A stretch of DNA of 64,000 bases. It comes from UKL13-2 sp038206765 (GTDB lineage: Bacteria > Pseudomonadota > Gammaproteobacteria > Burkholderiales > Usitatibacteraceae). Shown here piece after piece: positions 53,568-61,553 of the stretch; the first letter of the stretch is position 1, and the number at the start of each line of letters is the position of its first letter. A model generated the notes under the pieces. The model was not told the DNA's origin and made no database searches. It was given only the letters and a program-made list of their open reading frames with translations. A program made the position numbers and the translations under genes. The stretch covers positions 62,001-126,000 of the forward strand of contig JBBRAM010000009.1 of NCBI GenBank assembly GCA_038206765.1, read 5' to 3'.

Positions 53568-54011
53568 TTAGTAATACGAAAAAATCACTGACACCTCTTT
53601 GTCTGCATTTACTCTGCCCCATCCTTTACCAAGCGCTTGGCTTCTCACAACGCACGGATTATTTTTATTTAAAACGGCGAGTCCCGAACCCATCCAACCA
53701 AAGTTTATAGTCGTGTGAGTCAAGTATGCAACCTCAATTCCTGCTAGAACTGCCGCTTGGGTTTCTTTGGTGAATTCTGGAACTTTCCTAGACCGTCGAA
53801 AAGTGCCGACAACAGTAAACTCCGCGCATTTGCCCATATAAGAGTCGGTTTGTCGTCTAGGTTGCTCATCTGTTGGGACAACTGTTAATCGGTAATTATG
53901 TGTTTCTAGTCGTGTAAATTCTTTTACAGTTACTTCTAGAAAGGAGCCGCCTGCCCACGCATATTGCATCATCGTTAGCGATGCTCCAACTAGAAGTAGT
54001 TTCATTTCCAT
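53568..54011 (-). CDS. Exported protein of unknown family
   Basis: I do not recognise this 147-residue protein. It has a signal peptide (MKLLLVGASLTMMQYAWA) and a probably beta-rich mature part with two Cys (KCAEFTV and NPCVVRS). It keeps an aromatic C-terminus, VIFSYY. The sequence looks more AT-rich than its neighbours and has no partner gene, so it may be a lineage-specific or acquired gene. The start may be the ATG at 54011 or the one two codons later; neither has a clear ribosome site. M13 peptidase lies 74 bp downstream on the same strand. Confidence 0.6.
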   Translation of the reverse strand: MEMKLLLVGASLTMMQYAWAGGSFLEVTVKEFTRLETHNYRLTVVPTDEQPRRQTDSYMGKCAEFTVVGTFRRSRKVPEFTKETQAAVLAGIEVAYLTHTTINFGWMGSGLAVLNKNNPCVVRSQALGKGWGRVNADKEVSVIFSYY

Positions 54012-54085
54012 AAATTATTTATCGCATGTGAGCAAAGGCACCTAGCAATCCAGCGATCACCTTCCGGCGATGCGTGGCCGCCAAG

Positions 54086-56194
54086 CTACCAAACCGTAAC
54101 CGTATCCCCAGCCGCCCTCAACATTTTATCCCCCGCCTTACACCCAAACGCCTGCTGAAATTCCGGTAAATTACCCAATGGTCCGAGCACACGGAAGCGT
54201 GCTGGTGAATGTGAATCAGTCAAAATGCGGCGGCGCAATTCGGCTTCACGAATGTTCTGCCGCCATGACTGCGCGTAGTTGATGAAGAAGCGTTGTTCGC
54301 TCGTTAGCCCGTCAACAGGACCATCAATTTTCACGCCCGCTTTTTTGTTGGTTGCGTTCGAGGCATTAGCTGCAATGGCCGCATTGGCTTTTTGCAATCC
54401 CAAATACGCGATCGTCAAGCCGCCAAAATCGGCAATGTTTTCGCCCAGCGTGGCACGGCCGTTGATGTTGAGTTGCGGCAGCGGCGCGAAGGCATCGTAT
54501 TGCTTTGCGATGGCATCGGCCTTGGCGGTGTAGCGCGCGGCGTCTGCATCGGTCCACCAATCGCGGCGATTGCCGATAGCATCAAACTTTCGGCCACGGT
54601 CGTCGAAACCATGTGTCAGCTCATGACCGATCACCATGCCGATGCCGCCGTAATTTGAGGCATCATCGGCGCGCACATCGAAAAACGGCGATTGCAATAT
54701 GCCAGCCGGGAACACAATTTCGTTAATGCTGGCGTTGTAATACGCGTTCACGGTTGGCGGCGACATGCCCCACGCGTTACGGTCAATCGGTTTGCCCAAA
54801 CGATCAAGCTGGCGCTGGAATTCTACGCGCGTGGCACGCAGCACATTGCCTAAATAATCGTCGCGTTTAATTTCGACGGCATCGTAGTTTTTCCATACAT
54901 CGGGATAACCGATTTTCACATTCATCGCATCGAGCTTGATGGTGGCTTGCTGCTTTGTTTCGTCACCCATCCAGTCGAGCGTTTGAATACGATCGCGCAA
55001 TGCCAAGCGGACGTTTTTGACCAGTTCCAAGGCTTTGGCTTTTGCGGCGGGTTTGAAGGCGCGTTCGACATAGAGCTGGCCGAGCGCTTCGCCCATGGTG
55101 CGGTCGATGGTCGCGATCACGCGTTTTTCCCGCGATTCCATTTCTTCCGAGCCAGTCAGCACCTTGCCGTAGAAAGCAAAGTTTTCCTCCTCGAAAGGGC
55201 TGCCCATTTGTGGGGACAGGGTGCGCAAGACATGCCATGTGCTGTACGCCGCCCACGTGGTCGCTGGGGTTTCTTTGGCGAGCTTGGAGAGTGCTTCAAA
55301 AAATTTCGGCTGGCCGATATTAATGTCGCCCGTTTCTTTTATGCCCATCGCGGCAAAAAAATCGATCCACTCGATATTGGGTGCCAGTGTTTGGAGCTGG
55401 GCCAACGTCATCAAGTTGTAGGTTTTGTCCGGATCGCGCGCATCGGTGCGGATCATGGCGGCCTCAGCCATGGCGGTTTCCAGCGCCATGATGTCGAGGG
55501 CCGCTTTACTGGCTACGGTGGTGGGAACGCCGCCCAGCACGAGCATTTTGCCGATGTGGGCAACATATTGATCGCGTTGCTTTTGGCTTCGGTCATCCTT
55601 TGAAAAATAATATTCACGCTCGGGCAAGCCCAAGCCACCTTGCGAAAGCTGGACAATGTATCGTGAAGAATTTTTTTGGTCTTGGCGAATGCCGAAATTA
55701 AACCCAACGGGTGTGCCTTGGGCGTGTAGCAATGCAAAGGTGGCGGCCATATTTTTATTGGATTTTTCATCCTGCATGGCCGCGAATGCCGTAGCAAGGT
55801 TGGCTCCTGGCGCGGCTTTTGAGCTGTTTTTCACACTCATACCAGACGCATAAAAATCACCCACCTTGCGTTTGACGGTGCCAACGTTGGCAGACGTTGG
55901 CGACATGGCGGATTCTAAAATTGCTTTCATCACCTCGCGATTCCGCGCCTCAATCTGGTCGAATGCACCCCAACGCGCTTTGTCCTTCGGAACCGCATTC
56001 GCATCTTGCCAGCGCCCGACGGCATAGCGATAGAAATCATCGCAAGCCGCAACCTTGGGGTCGAAATAGGCGGTGTCTACACCGGGTTTGTCAGTGGTGA
56101 GATTGGTGGGCGCCGCAAAGCTTGCGCCAGCCGACAAAGCGACCAGCAAGGGCAGCGCGCGCAGGATGAAGTTTGGATGATGATTGGTTTTCAT
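54086..56194 (-). CDS. pepO: M13-family endopeptidase (PepO/neprilysin-like), exported
   Basis: The 702-residue protein has a signal peptide (1 to about 28, ending SFAAP) and the start of an M13 peptidase (ACDDFYRYAVGRW). The zinc site is HELTH (524-528) in VIGHELTHGFDDRG, with Glu585 in ENIADFGGL as third ligand. NAYYNASINEIVFPAGILQ is the substrate-binding signature, and the C-terminal VLGPLGNLPEFQQAFGC is standard. It cleaves short peptides in the periplasm. The start at 56192-56194 has GGAGA upstream; the longer frame runs through a GC-rich tandem array. It fits the peptide-use theme of the region. Confidence 0.92.
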   Translation of the reverse strand: MKTNHHPNFILRALPLLVALSAGASFAAPTNLTTDKPGVDTAYFDPKVAACDDFYRYAVGRWQDANAVPKDKARWGAFDQIEARNREVMKAILESAMSPTSANVGTVKRKVGDFYASGMSVKNSSKAAPGANLATAFAAMQDEKSNKNMAATFALLHAQGTPVGFNFGIRQDQKNSSRYIVQLSQGGLGLPEREYYFSKDDRSQKQRDQYVAHIGKMLVLGGVPTTVASKAALDIMALETAMAEAAMIRTDARDPDKTYNLMTLAQLQTLAPNIEWIDFFAAMGIKETGDINIGQPKFFEALSKLAKETPATTWAAYSTWHVLRTLSPQMGSPFEEENFAFYGKVLTGSEEMESREKRVIATIDRTMGEALGQLYVERAFKPAAKAKALELVKNVRLALRDRIQTLDWMGDETKQQATIKLDAMNVKIGYPDVWKNYDAVEIKRDDYLGNVLRATRVEFQRQLDRLGKPIDRNAWGMSPPTVNAYYNASINEIVFPAGILQSPFFDVRADDASNYGGIGMVIGHELTHGFDDRGRKFDAIGNRRDWWTDADAARYTAKADAIAKQYDAFAPLPQLNINGRATLGENIADFGGLTIAYLGLQKANAAIAANASNATNKKAGVKIDGPVDGLTSEQRFFINYAQSWRQNIREAELRRRILTDSHSPARFRVLGPLGNLPEFQQAFGCKAGDKMLRAAGDTVTVW

Positions 56195-56340
56195 GTTGGT
56201 TTCTCCGAAATTTGAACCTTCGAATATTGGCACAAAATTCGACGCGTTAGAGTTTGGGTTGTTGCAATTTGCGCTTATGTATTGCACTTCGAATTGCGCC
56301 GCGTGAATTCTTTGGAACGCTTCTCCTATGCGGCGAGGTA

Positions 56341-56420
56341 TGGCAGGGGGCGCAAGGGTGCGGAAGGGGGCGCAAGGGTGCGGAAGGGGGCGCAAGGGTG
56401 TAGAAGGGGGCGCCGGGTGA
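56341..56420. repeat. 20-bp G-rich tandem array with a purine tract, upstream of pepO
   Basis: Four head-to-tail 20-bp units of CGGAAGGGGGCGCAAGGGTG (two exact, outer two with changes) are followed by an almost pure purine stretch to about 56500. On the plus strand the G-runs are spaced to fit a G-quadruplex (loops of 5 and 7 bases). It sits in the 552-bp divergent region between pepO and psrA, about 150 bp from the pepO start and 330 bp from psrA. Confidence 0.85.
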
Positions 56421-56687
56421 GCGGGGGTGCGGGGGAAGGGGTAAGGCGCAGGCTGAAGAGAAGGGAGAAGAGAAGCGCGAGGAGAAGGGCGAGGATAGGC
56501 ATTGCGTAACCGCACCGCTGCATTGCGATGCCATGCAGGCCTGAACGGTGGCCGCCTTCCCCATCAATATTGAACCTTCGTTGCCTGGAAAGTTAGCCAC
56601 AGCTTCTTTCGTAACGCATAGCCGGCAATGCTGCGCTGCAACATCAAAAGTGATTGACACCACCATCGGCGAGTAATACGCTAGTTT

Positions 56688-56731
56688 CAAACAAGCGTTT
56701 GATTGACTTTCATTTTCATCATTAACTAATT
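56688..56731 (+). promoter_or_regulatory. PsrA-type operator with adjoining promoter upstream of the TetR regulator gene
   Basis: CAAAC-AAGC-GTTTG (56688-56701) is a perfect palindrome matching the (G/C)AAACnnnnGTTT(G/C) box known for Pseudomonas PsrA; the symmetry extends one base on each side. A -35-like TTGACT (56703-56708) begins one base after it, with AT-rich -10 candidates around 56723-56736. The layout suggests that the regulator controls its own promoter. Confidence 0.65.
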
Positions 56732-56746
56732 GATATTAAACAAACT

Positions 56747-57487
56747 ATGGCTCTAAGTTCCGTCATCCCTTCGATCGCCCGGTTGTCTAAAGCAGCTGAA
56801 CAAGCCACCGAGAAGCCGAATGAGGTCGATACCAAGTCGCGCATTTTGGATGCCGCCGAGGAGCTTTTTATGGAGCACGGCTTTGAAGCGACTTCGCTGC
56901 GCTTAATCACGACAGCAGCGAATGTGAACTTGGCGGCGGTGAATTATCACTTCGGATCGAAAGAAGAATTGTTCCAAGCCGTGCTCACCCGCAGGCTTGA
57001 TCCGATGAATCAGGATCGCATGGCGCTTTTGACGGCCTATGAAACCGCCGGTGGCGGGGCGGCGCTTACATGCGAGAAAATTATTTCGGCTATGTTTATT
57101 CCCGCGTTGAAATTGGCGCGCAACCACGACCAAGGCGGCAAAAATTTTCTGCGTTTGCTGGGTCGTGCCTATGCTGATCCTGCGCCGTTTATTCGCGAAT
57201 TTTTATCGAATCAATATGCCGAAATGATTGCGCGTTTCCGAGCTGCATTTGGCCGCGCATTACCGCATTTAGAGCGAGAAGAAGTCTCTTGGCGTTTGCA
57301 TTTTGTGATGGGCGCGTTGTCGTACACCTTGGCGGGAACGGATGCGCTAAAAATGATTGCGCAATTCCACCCCGAAGAAATTAACAACGATGAATTATTG
57401 TTGAAGCGGCTTGCGCCGTTTTTAGCAGCGGGGCTGCGTGCGCCGGTGCAGGCAACCGATGGACATCAATGGTTTCAAGAAGCGTAA
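56747..57487 (+). CDS. psrA: TetR-family fatty acid regulator, PsrA-like
   Basis: The 246-residue protein has a TetR helix-turn-helix at about 28-75 (ILDAAEELFMEHGFEATSLRLITTAANVNLAAVNYHFGSKEEL), which by memory is close to that of P. aeruginosa PsrA. FLRLLGRAYADP and WRLHFVMGALSYTLAGTDAL in the ligand domain also match PsrA. PsrA represses fatty acid beta-oxidation genes and releases DNA on binding long-chain acyl ligands. Beta-oxidation genes follow directly, and a PsrA box lies upstream. No ribosome site precedes the ATG and the -10 region is close, so the mRNA may be nearly leaderless, or the true start is further downstream. Confidence 0.82.
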   Translation: MALSSVIPSIARLSKAAEQATEKPNEVDTKSRILDAAEELFMEHGFEATSLRLITTAANVNLAAVNYHFGSKEELFQAVLTRRLDPMNQDRMALLTAYETAGGGAALTCEKIISAMFIPALKLARNHDQGGKNFLRLLGRAYADPAPFIREFLSNQYAEMIARFRAAFGRALPHLEREEVSWRLHFVMGALSYTLAGTDALKMIAQFHPEEINNDELLLKRLAPFLAAGLRAPVQATDGHQWFQEA

Positions 57488-57603
57488 GGTTTTTTGTCGA
57501 GTTTGTACTGACAAGAATATTGACCATAGTACGAACTGCAAAAAACTAGCCTTAAATTTCCGCAATCTCTGTTTCAACTGTTTCATTTATCGAAGGAGTC
57601 ATC

Positions 57604-60087
57604 ATGACGATTCTAGTCTGTGTCATCGTTGCCATCGCGCTCATTTGGGCATTGGCGTATCACGCGGTTAGCGCCGCGATTTGGGCCGCCGCAGTAGGTG
57701 TGGCGCTCGTGCTGGCGACCGCAACGGATGCGCTTTCTGGCGCATTGGCCGGTCTGGCCTGGTTTATTTTTCTAGCCGCTGCGGTGGTGGCGAATGTGAA
57801 ATCATTGCGCCTTAGTCTATTGACGGTTCCCATCTTTGCGTTGTACAAAAAAGTCTTGCCGCAAATGTCGGATACCGAGCGCGATGCACTAGAGGCGGGC
57901 ACGGTTTGGTGGGACGGCGATTTGTTTTCTGGCAAGCCCGATTGGAACAAATGGTTGAGCGTCCCTAAAGCAAAATTGACGGCGGAAGAGCAAGCATTTA
58001 TTGATGGCCCAACCAATGAATTGTGCGCGATGATTGATGAGTGGAAAACCACCCATGAGTTGCATGATCTGGAGCCGAAGGTCTGGCAGTTCATCAAAGA
58101 AAACGGCTTCTTGGGCATGATTATTCCCAAGGAATACGGCGGCAAAGGGTTCTCTGCATATGGCCACAGCCAATGCGTGATGAAAATTTCAACCCGTTCA
58201 GCTACCGCGGCTGTCTCAGTCATGGTGCCGAATTCGCTCGGCCCCGGTGAATTGTTGATGCACTACGGAACCGCGGCGCAAAAAGATTATTACCTGCCAC
58301 GCTTGGCCAGAGGGTTGGATATTCCTTGCTTTGCGTTGACAGCGCCTGAGGCCGGGTCAGATGCGGCCTCGATGCCCGATACCGGCATCGTTTGCAAGCA
58401 AATGTGGGAAGGCAAAGAAACGCTTGGCCTGCGTGTCACTTGGGAGAAGCGCTACATCACCTTGGGGCCGGTGGCGACAATTTTGGGTCTAGCGTTTAAG
58501 TGTTTTGATCCCGATAAATTGATCGGGAGCGAAACCGATTTGGGTATTACCTGCGCGTTGATTCCCACCTCGCACAAAGGCGTCAATATTGGTCGCCGCC
58601 ACATGACGCTCAACGCCGCATTCATGAATGGCCCAAACTCTGGGAAAGACGTGTTCATCCCAATGGATTGGGTGATCGGCGGGCAGCCAATGGTCGGTCA
58701 AGGTTGGCGCATGTTGATGGAATGTTTAGCCGCAGGCCGCTCGATTTCATTACCAGCCCAGTCGATTGCAGCGGGTAAAGTGGCTGCGTTTGCATCGGGC
58801 GCCTACTCGCGCGTTCGCCAACAATTCAAAATGCCAATTGGTAAATTTGAAGGCATTGAAGAGCCATTGGCGCGCATCGGGGCCACCACTTACATGATTG
58901 ATGCCGTCCGCACCATCACCGCCGGTTCATTGGACTTAGGTGAGAAGCCTTCGGTACTTTCAGCGATTTCAAAATATCACGCAACAGAAGCCATGCGCAC
59001 CATGATTAACGATGCCATGGATATTCACGGCGGCAAAGGCATTTGCATGGGCCCGAACAATTATTTGGGACGCGCGTATCAACAAGTGCCGATTGCGATT
59101 ACCGTTGAGGGTGCAAATATTTTGACGCGCTCTCTCATCATCTTCGGCCAGGGCGCGATTCGCTGCCATCCGTGGGTCTTGAAAGAAATGAAAGCGGCGC
59201 GTGAAGATAGTGTTGATGCGTTCGATCATGCCTTCTGGAGCCACATTAAATTCACGATTTCTAACGCGGCGCGTTCGCTCTGGATGGGCATCACCGGCGG
59301 CGTCGGCATGCCGGCACCGGCGTGCCCAGACACCAAGCGTTTTTACCAGCAAATGACGCGCTTCTCGTCAGCCTTTGCGCTGCTCGCTGATACCTCAATG
59401 TTCATCATCGGTGGTTCACTTAAGCGCAAAGAAAAACTTTCTGCGCGCTTAGGTGATGTGTTGTCGAACCTGTATCTGGCTTCTTGTGCATTGAAATTCT
59501 ATGACGAACGTGGCCAGCAAAAAGATGAATTACCGTTGCTGAAATGGGCGCTCTATGATTGCTCATTCAAGATTCAGGTGGCGATGGATGGTGTCATTGC
59601 CAACTTCCCAAACCGTCCCGCCGCCTGGATTTTGCGCCGCTTGGTGTTCCCAAAGGGTCTGACACTGATTAGGCCGTCTGACGAGATGGGCCATGATGTT
59701 GCGAAGATTTTGATCAACCCATCGGCTGCACGCGATCGTTTGGTTGCCGGCATGTATTTGCCCGCTGACGAGCGTGACATCATGGGACATTTGAACGCCG
59801 CGATGAACGCGGTAATTGCTGCCGAGCCAGTAGAATCAAAAGTCCGCGCAGCGCAGCGTGCAGGGCGCTTCAGCGTTGCCACGCCGGATGCCATGTTCGA
59901 TGAGGCGATGCAGTTGTCGATCATTTCTGAAACTGAATTGGCGCTCTGGAAACGCGCACGCGTGATGACCAAACAAGTCGTTGCTGTGGATGATTTTGAC
60001 AAAAACTTTGGCTTGGCCGTGATGCCGGCAAACACAAATGCGGATGATTGGAAAAACGACCATTCCGAAGCGATGGCTGCCGAATAA
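57604..60087 (+). CDS. fadE: Acyl-CoA dehydrogenase FadE (long form, membrane-anchored)
   Basis: The 827-residue protein has two N-terminal hydrophobic segments (about 1-70) as in E. coli FadE (814). The flavoprotein core follows: NGFLGMIIPKEYGGKGFSAYGHS, CFALTAPEAGSDAASMPD and DIHGGKGICMGPNNYLGRAYQ; the C-terminal part is the FadE-specific DUF1974 region. It makes the first double bond in fatty acyl-CoA and hands electrons to ETF. GAAGGAG precedes the ATG. The 116-bp gap after psrA contains an inverted repeat (57500-57509 with 57528-57537, 9 of 10 matches), possibly regulatory. The thiolase gene starts 13 bp later. Confidence 0.95.
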   Translation: MTILVCVIVAIALIWALAYHAVSAAIWAAAVGVALVLATATDALSGALAGLAWFIFLAAAVVANVKSLRLSLLTVPIFALYKKVLPQMSDTERDALEAGTVWWDGDLFSGKPDWNKWLSVPKAKLTAEEQAFIDGPTNELCAMIDEWKTTHELHDLEPKVWQFIKENGFLGMIIPKEYGGKGFSAYGHSQCVMKISTRSATAAVSVMVPNSLGPGELLMHYGTAAQKDYYLPRLARGLDIPCFALTAPEAGSDAASMPDTGIVCKQMWEGKETLGLRVTWEKRYITLGPVATILGLAFKCFDPDKLIGSETDLGITCALIPTSHKGVNIGRRHMTLNAAFMNGPNSGKDVFIPMDWVIGGQPMVGQGWRMLMECLAAGRSISLPAQSIAAGKVAAFASGAYSRVRQQFKMPIGKFEGIEEPLARIGATTYMIDAVRTITAGSLDLGEKPSVLSAISKYHATEAMRTMINDAMDIHGGKGICMGPNNYLGRAYQQVPIAITVEGANILTRSLIIFGQGAIRCHPWVLKEMKAAREDSVDAFDHAFWSHIKFTISNAARSLWMGITGGVGMPAPACPDTKRFYQQMTRFSSAFALLADTSMFIIGGSLKRKEKLSARLGDVLSNLYLASCALKFYDERGQQKDELPLLKWALYDCSFKIQVAMDGVIANFPNRPAAWILRRLVFPKGLTLIRPSDEMGHDVAKILINPSAARDRLVAGMYLPADERDIMGHLNAAMNAVIAAEPVESKVRAAQRAGRFSVATPDAMFDEAMQLSIISETELALWKRARVMTKQVVAVDDFDKNFGLAVMPANTNADDWKNDHSEAMAAE

Positions 60088-60100
60088 GTGGGATGCGAAT

Positions 60101-61378
60101 ATGAAAAAAGTCTATGTTGTCGACGGCGCACGTACCCCGTTTTTGAAAGCCAAATCAAAGCCGGGCGCGTTCTCCGGCGGTGATCTGGCCGTTGGCTGTG
60201 GCCGGCCATTGCTGGCGCGGCAAACGTTTTCGCCCACGCAGTTTGATGAGGTGATTATCGGTGCCGCGATGCCAAGTGCCGATGAGGCTAATATTGGTCG
60301 CGTGGTTTCACTAAGGCTTGGTTGTGGCGACAAAGTTCCGGCGTGGACGGTGATGCGCAATTGCGCATCCGGGATGCAGGCGCTGGATTCGGCTTACATG
60401 AATATCTTGGCCGGAAAATCGCACCTTGTCTTAGCCGGTGGTACCGATGCCATGAGTCACGCGCCGCTGTTGTTTGGGCCAAAAATGGTGAACTGGTTGG
60501 CGGATTGGTATGGCGCAAAATCGTTTGGCCAACGCGCCGGTGTGGCTGTGCAATTTCGCTTGGCCTATTTGGCACCGGTGATTGCGATTCTCAAAGGTCT
60601 GACCGACCCGATTGTCAAACTCACGATGGGGCAGACAGCCGAAATTGTTGCCAAGCGTTTCGGGATTACACGACAAATGATGGATGCGTTCGCTGCTGAT
60701 TCGCATCTACGGGTGCTGGCTGGTCGGGCTGCCGGACACTTTGATGAGATCGAACCGATCATCGATACCAAAGGCAATGTTTACCAGGAAGACGATGGTG
60801 TTCGCACCGATTCCACACCTGCGCGGCTCGCGAAGCTGCGCCCGGTTTTTGATAAGGTCTATGGCAACGTGACGGCGGGCAATTCATCACAAGTCACCGA
60901 CGGTGCGGCGCTGCTGATTTTGGCTAGTGAAGAGGCGGTGGCGAAATATAATCTTAAACCACTCGGCGCGATTATTGATTCGCAATGGTCAGCGCTGGAT
61001 CCGTCCGAAATGGGCTTGGGGCCGGTGCACGCGATCACGCCGATGCTGTTACGCAATGGCATGACGCTGCAAGACTTAGATGCGCTCGAAATCAACGAGG
61101 CTTTTGCGGCACAAGTGCTGGGATGTCTGGCGGCATGGGAGTCGGAGGCGTACTGCCAAGAAAAGCTCGGCTTGGATAAAGCGTTCGGCGTAGTTGATCG
61201 TGAAAAGTTTAACGTCGATGGCGGCGCGATTGCGATTGGCCATCCGATTGGCGCGTCCGGTGCACGGGTTGTTTTACATGCGCTGAAGACATTGCAACGC
61301 ACCGGCGGAAACCGTGCGGCAGCGAGCCTCTGTATTGGCGGCGGGCAAGGCGGGGCAATGTTGTTGGCGCGAGCGTAA
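60101..61378 (+). CDS. fadI: Acetyl-CoA C-acyltransferase (thiolase), FadI-like
   Basis: This 425-residue thiolase shows the acyl-binding Cys in RNCASGMQALDSAYMN, the His in AIGHPIGASGARVVLHAL and the second Cys in SLCIGGGQGGAML. Its length is nearer to FadI (about 436) than to FadA (about 387), so the symbol follows that. It cleaves 3-ketoacyl-CoA to acetyl-CoA, the last step of the cycle. GGGAT precedes the chosen ATG (60101); a frame starting within fadE was rejected. It is co-transcribed with fadE; fadJ follows after 175 bp. Confidence 0.9.
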   Translation: MKKVYVVDGARTPFLKAKSKPGAFSGGDLAVGCGRPLLARQTFSPTQFDEVIIGAAMPSADEANIGRVVSLRLGCGDKVPAWTVMRNCASGMQALDSAYMNILAGKSHLVLAGGTDAMSHAPLLFGPKMVNWLADWYGAKSFGQRAGVAVQFRLAYLAPVIAILKGLTDPIVKLTMGQTAEIVAKRFGITRQMMDAFAADSHLRVLAGRAAGHFDEIEPIIDTKGNVYQEDDGVRTDSTPARLAKLRPVFDKVYGNVTAGNSSQVTDGAALLILASEEAVAKYNLKPLGAIIDSQWSALDPSEMGLGPVHAITPMLLRNGMTLQDLDALEINEAFAAQVLGCLAAWESEAYCQEKLGLDKAFGVVDREKFNVDGGAIAIGHPIGASGARVVLHALKTLQRTGGNRAAASLCIGGGQGGAMLLARA

Positions 61379-61388
61379 TTTCACGCGA

Positions 61389-61415
61389 TCTTCACGAGCC
61401 TCACGATTCTCATTA
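61389..61415. repeat. Three 9-bp units after the thiolase gene
   Basis: TCTTCACGA, GCCTCACGA and TTCTCATTA lie in tandem a few bases past the thiolase stop, and an incomplete copy overlaps the stop itself. The CTCAC words and the position at a gene end match the 9-bp array at 4060. Confidence 0.5.
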
Positions 61416-61440
61416 CCCCCGCTACAAAATTAAGTAAGTT

Positions 61441-61515
61441 ATTAAAAACTAGTACTAGAGCGCGTTTCCAAGCATAAATGCCCGAAAAAGCCCGCCAGTA
61501 CTAACGTTTAACTAT
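61441..61515. repeat. Inverted repeat of the dispersed family, upstream of fadJ
   Basis: ATTAAAAACTAGTACT (61441-61456) faces AGTACTAACGTTTAACTAT (61497-61515); the arms match at about 12 of 15 core bases and enclose a spacer ending in GCCCGCC. The complement of the right part reads AGTACTGGCGGGC, the core shared with 13.6 kb and 28.97 kb. It lies about 40 bp before the fadJ start, so it could be an operator as well as a repeat. Confidence 0.5.
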
Positions 61516-61553
61516 TTTCGCCCACAAGAAATTTCGTACACTCGGAGCATTGA

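Noticed and set aside
56247..56690. 147-codon minus-strand frame with Pro/Leu/Ser repeats
   Set aside because: It is a translation of the G-rich 20-bp array; the M13 peptidase starts further on with its own ribosome site.
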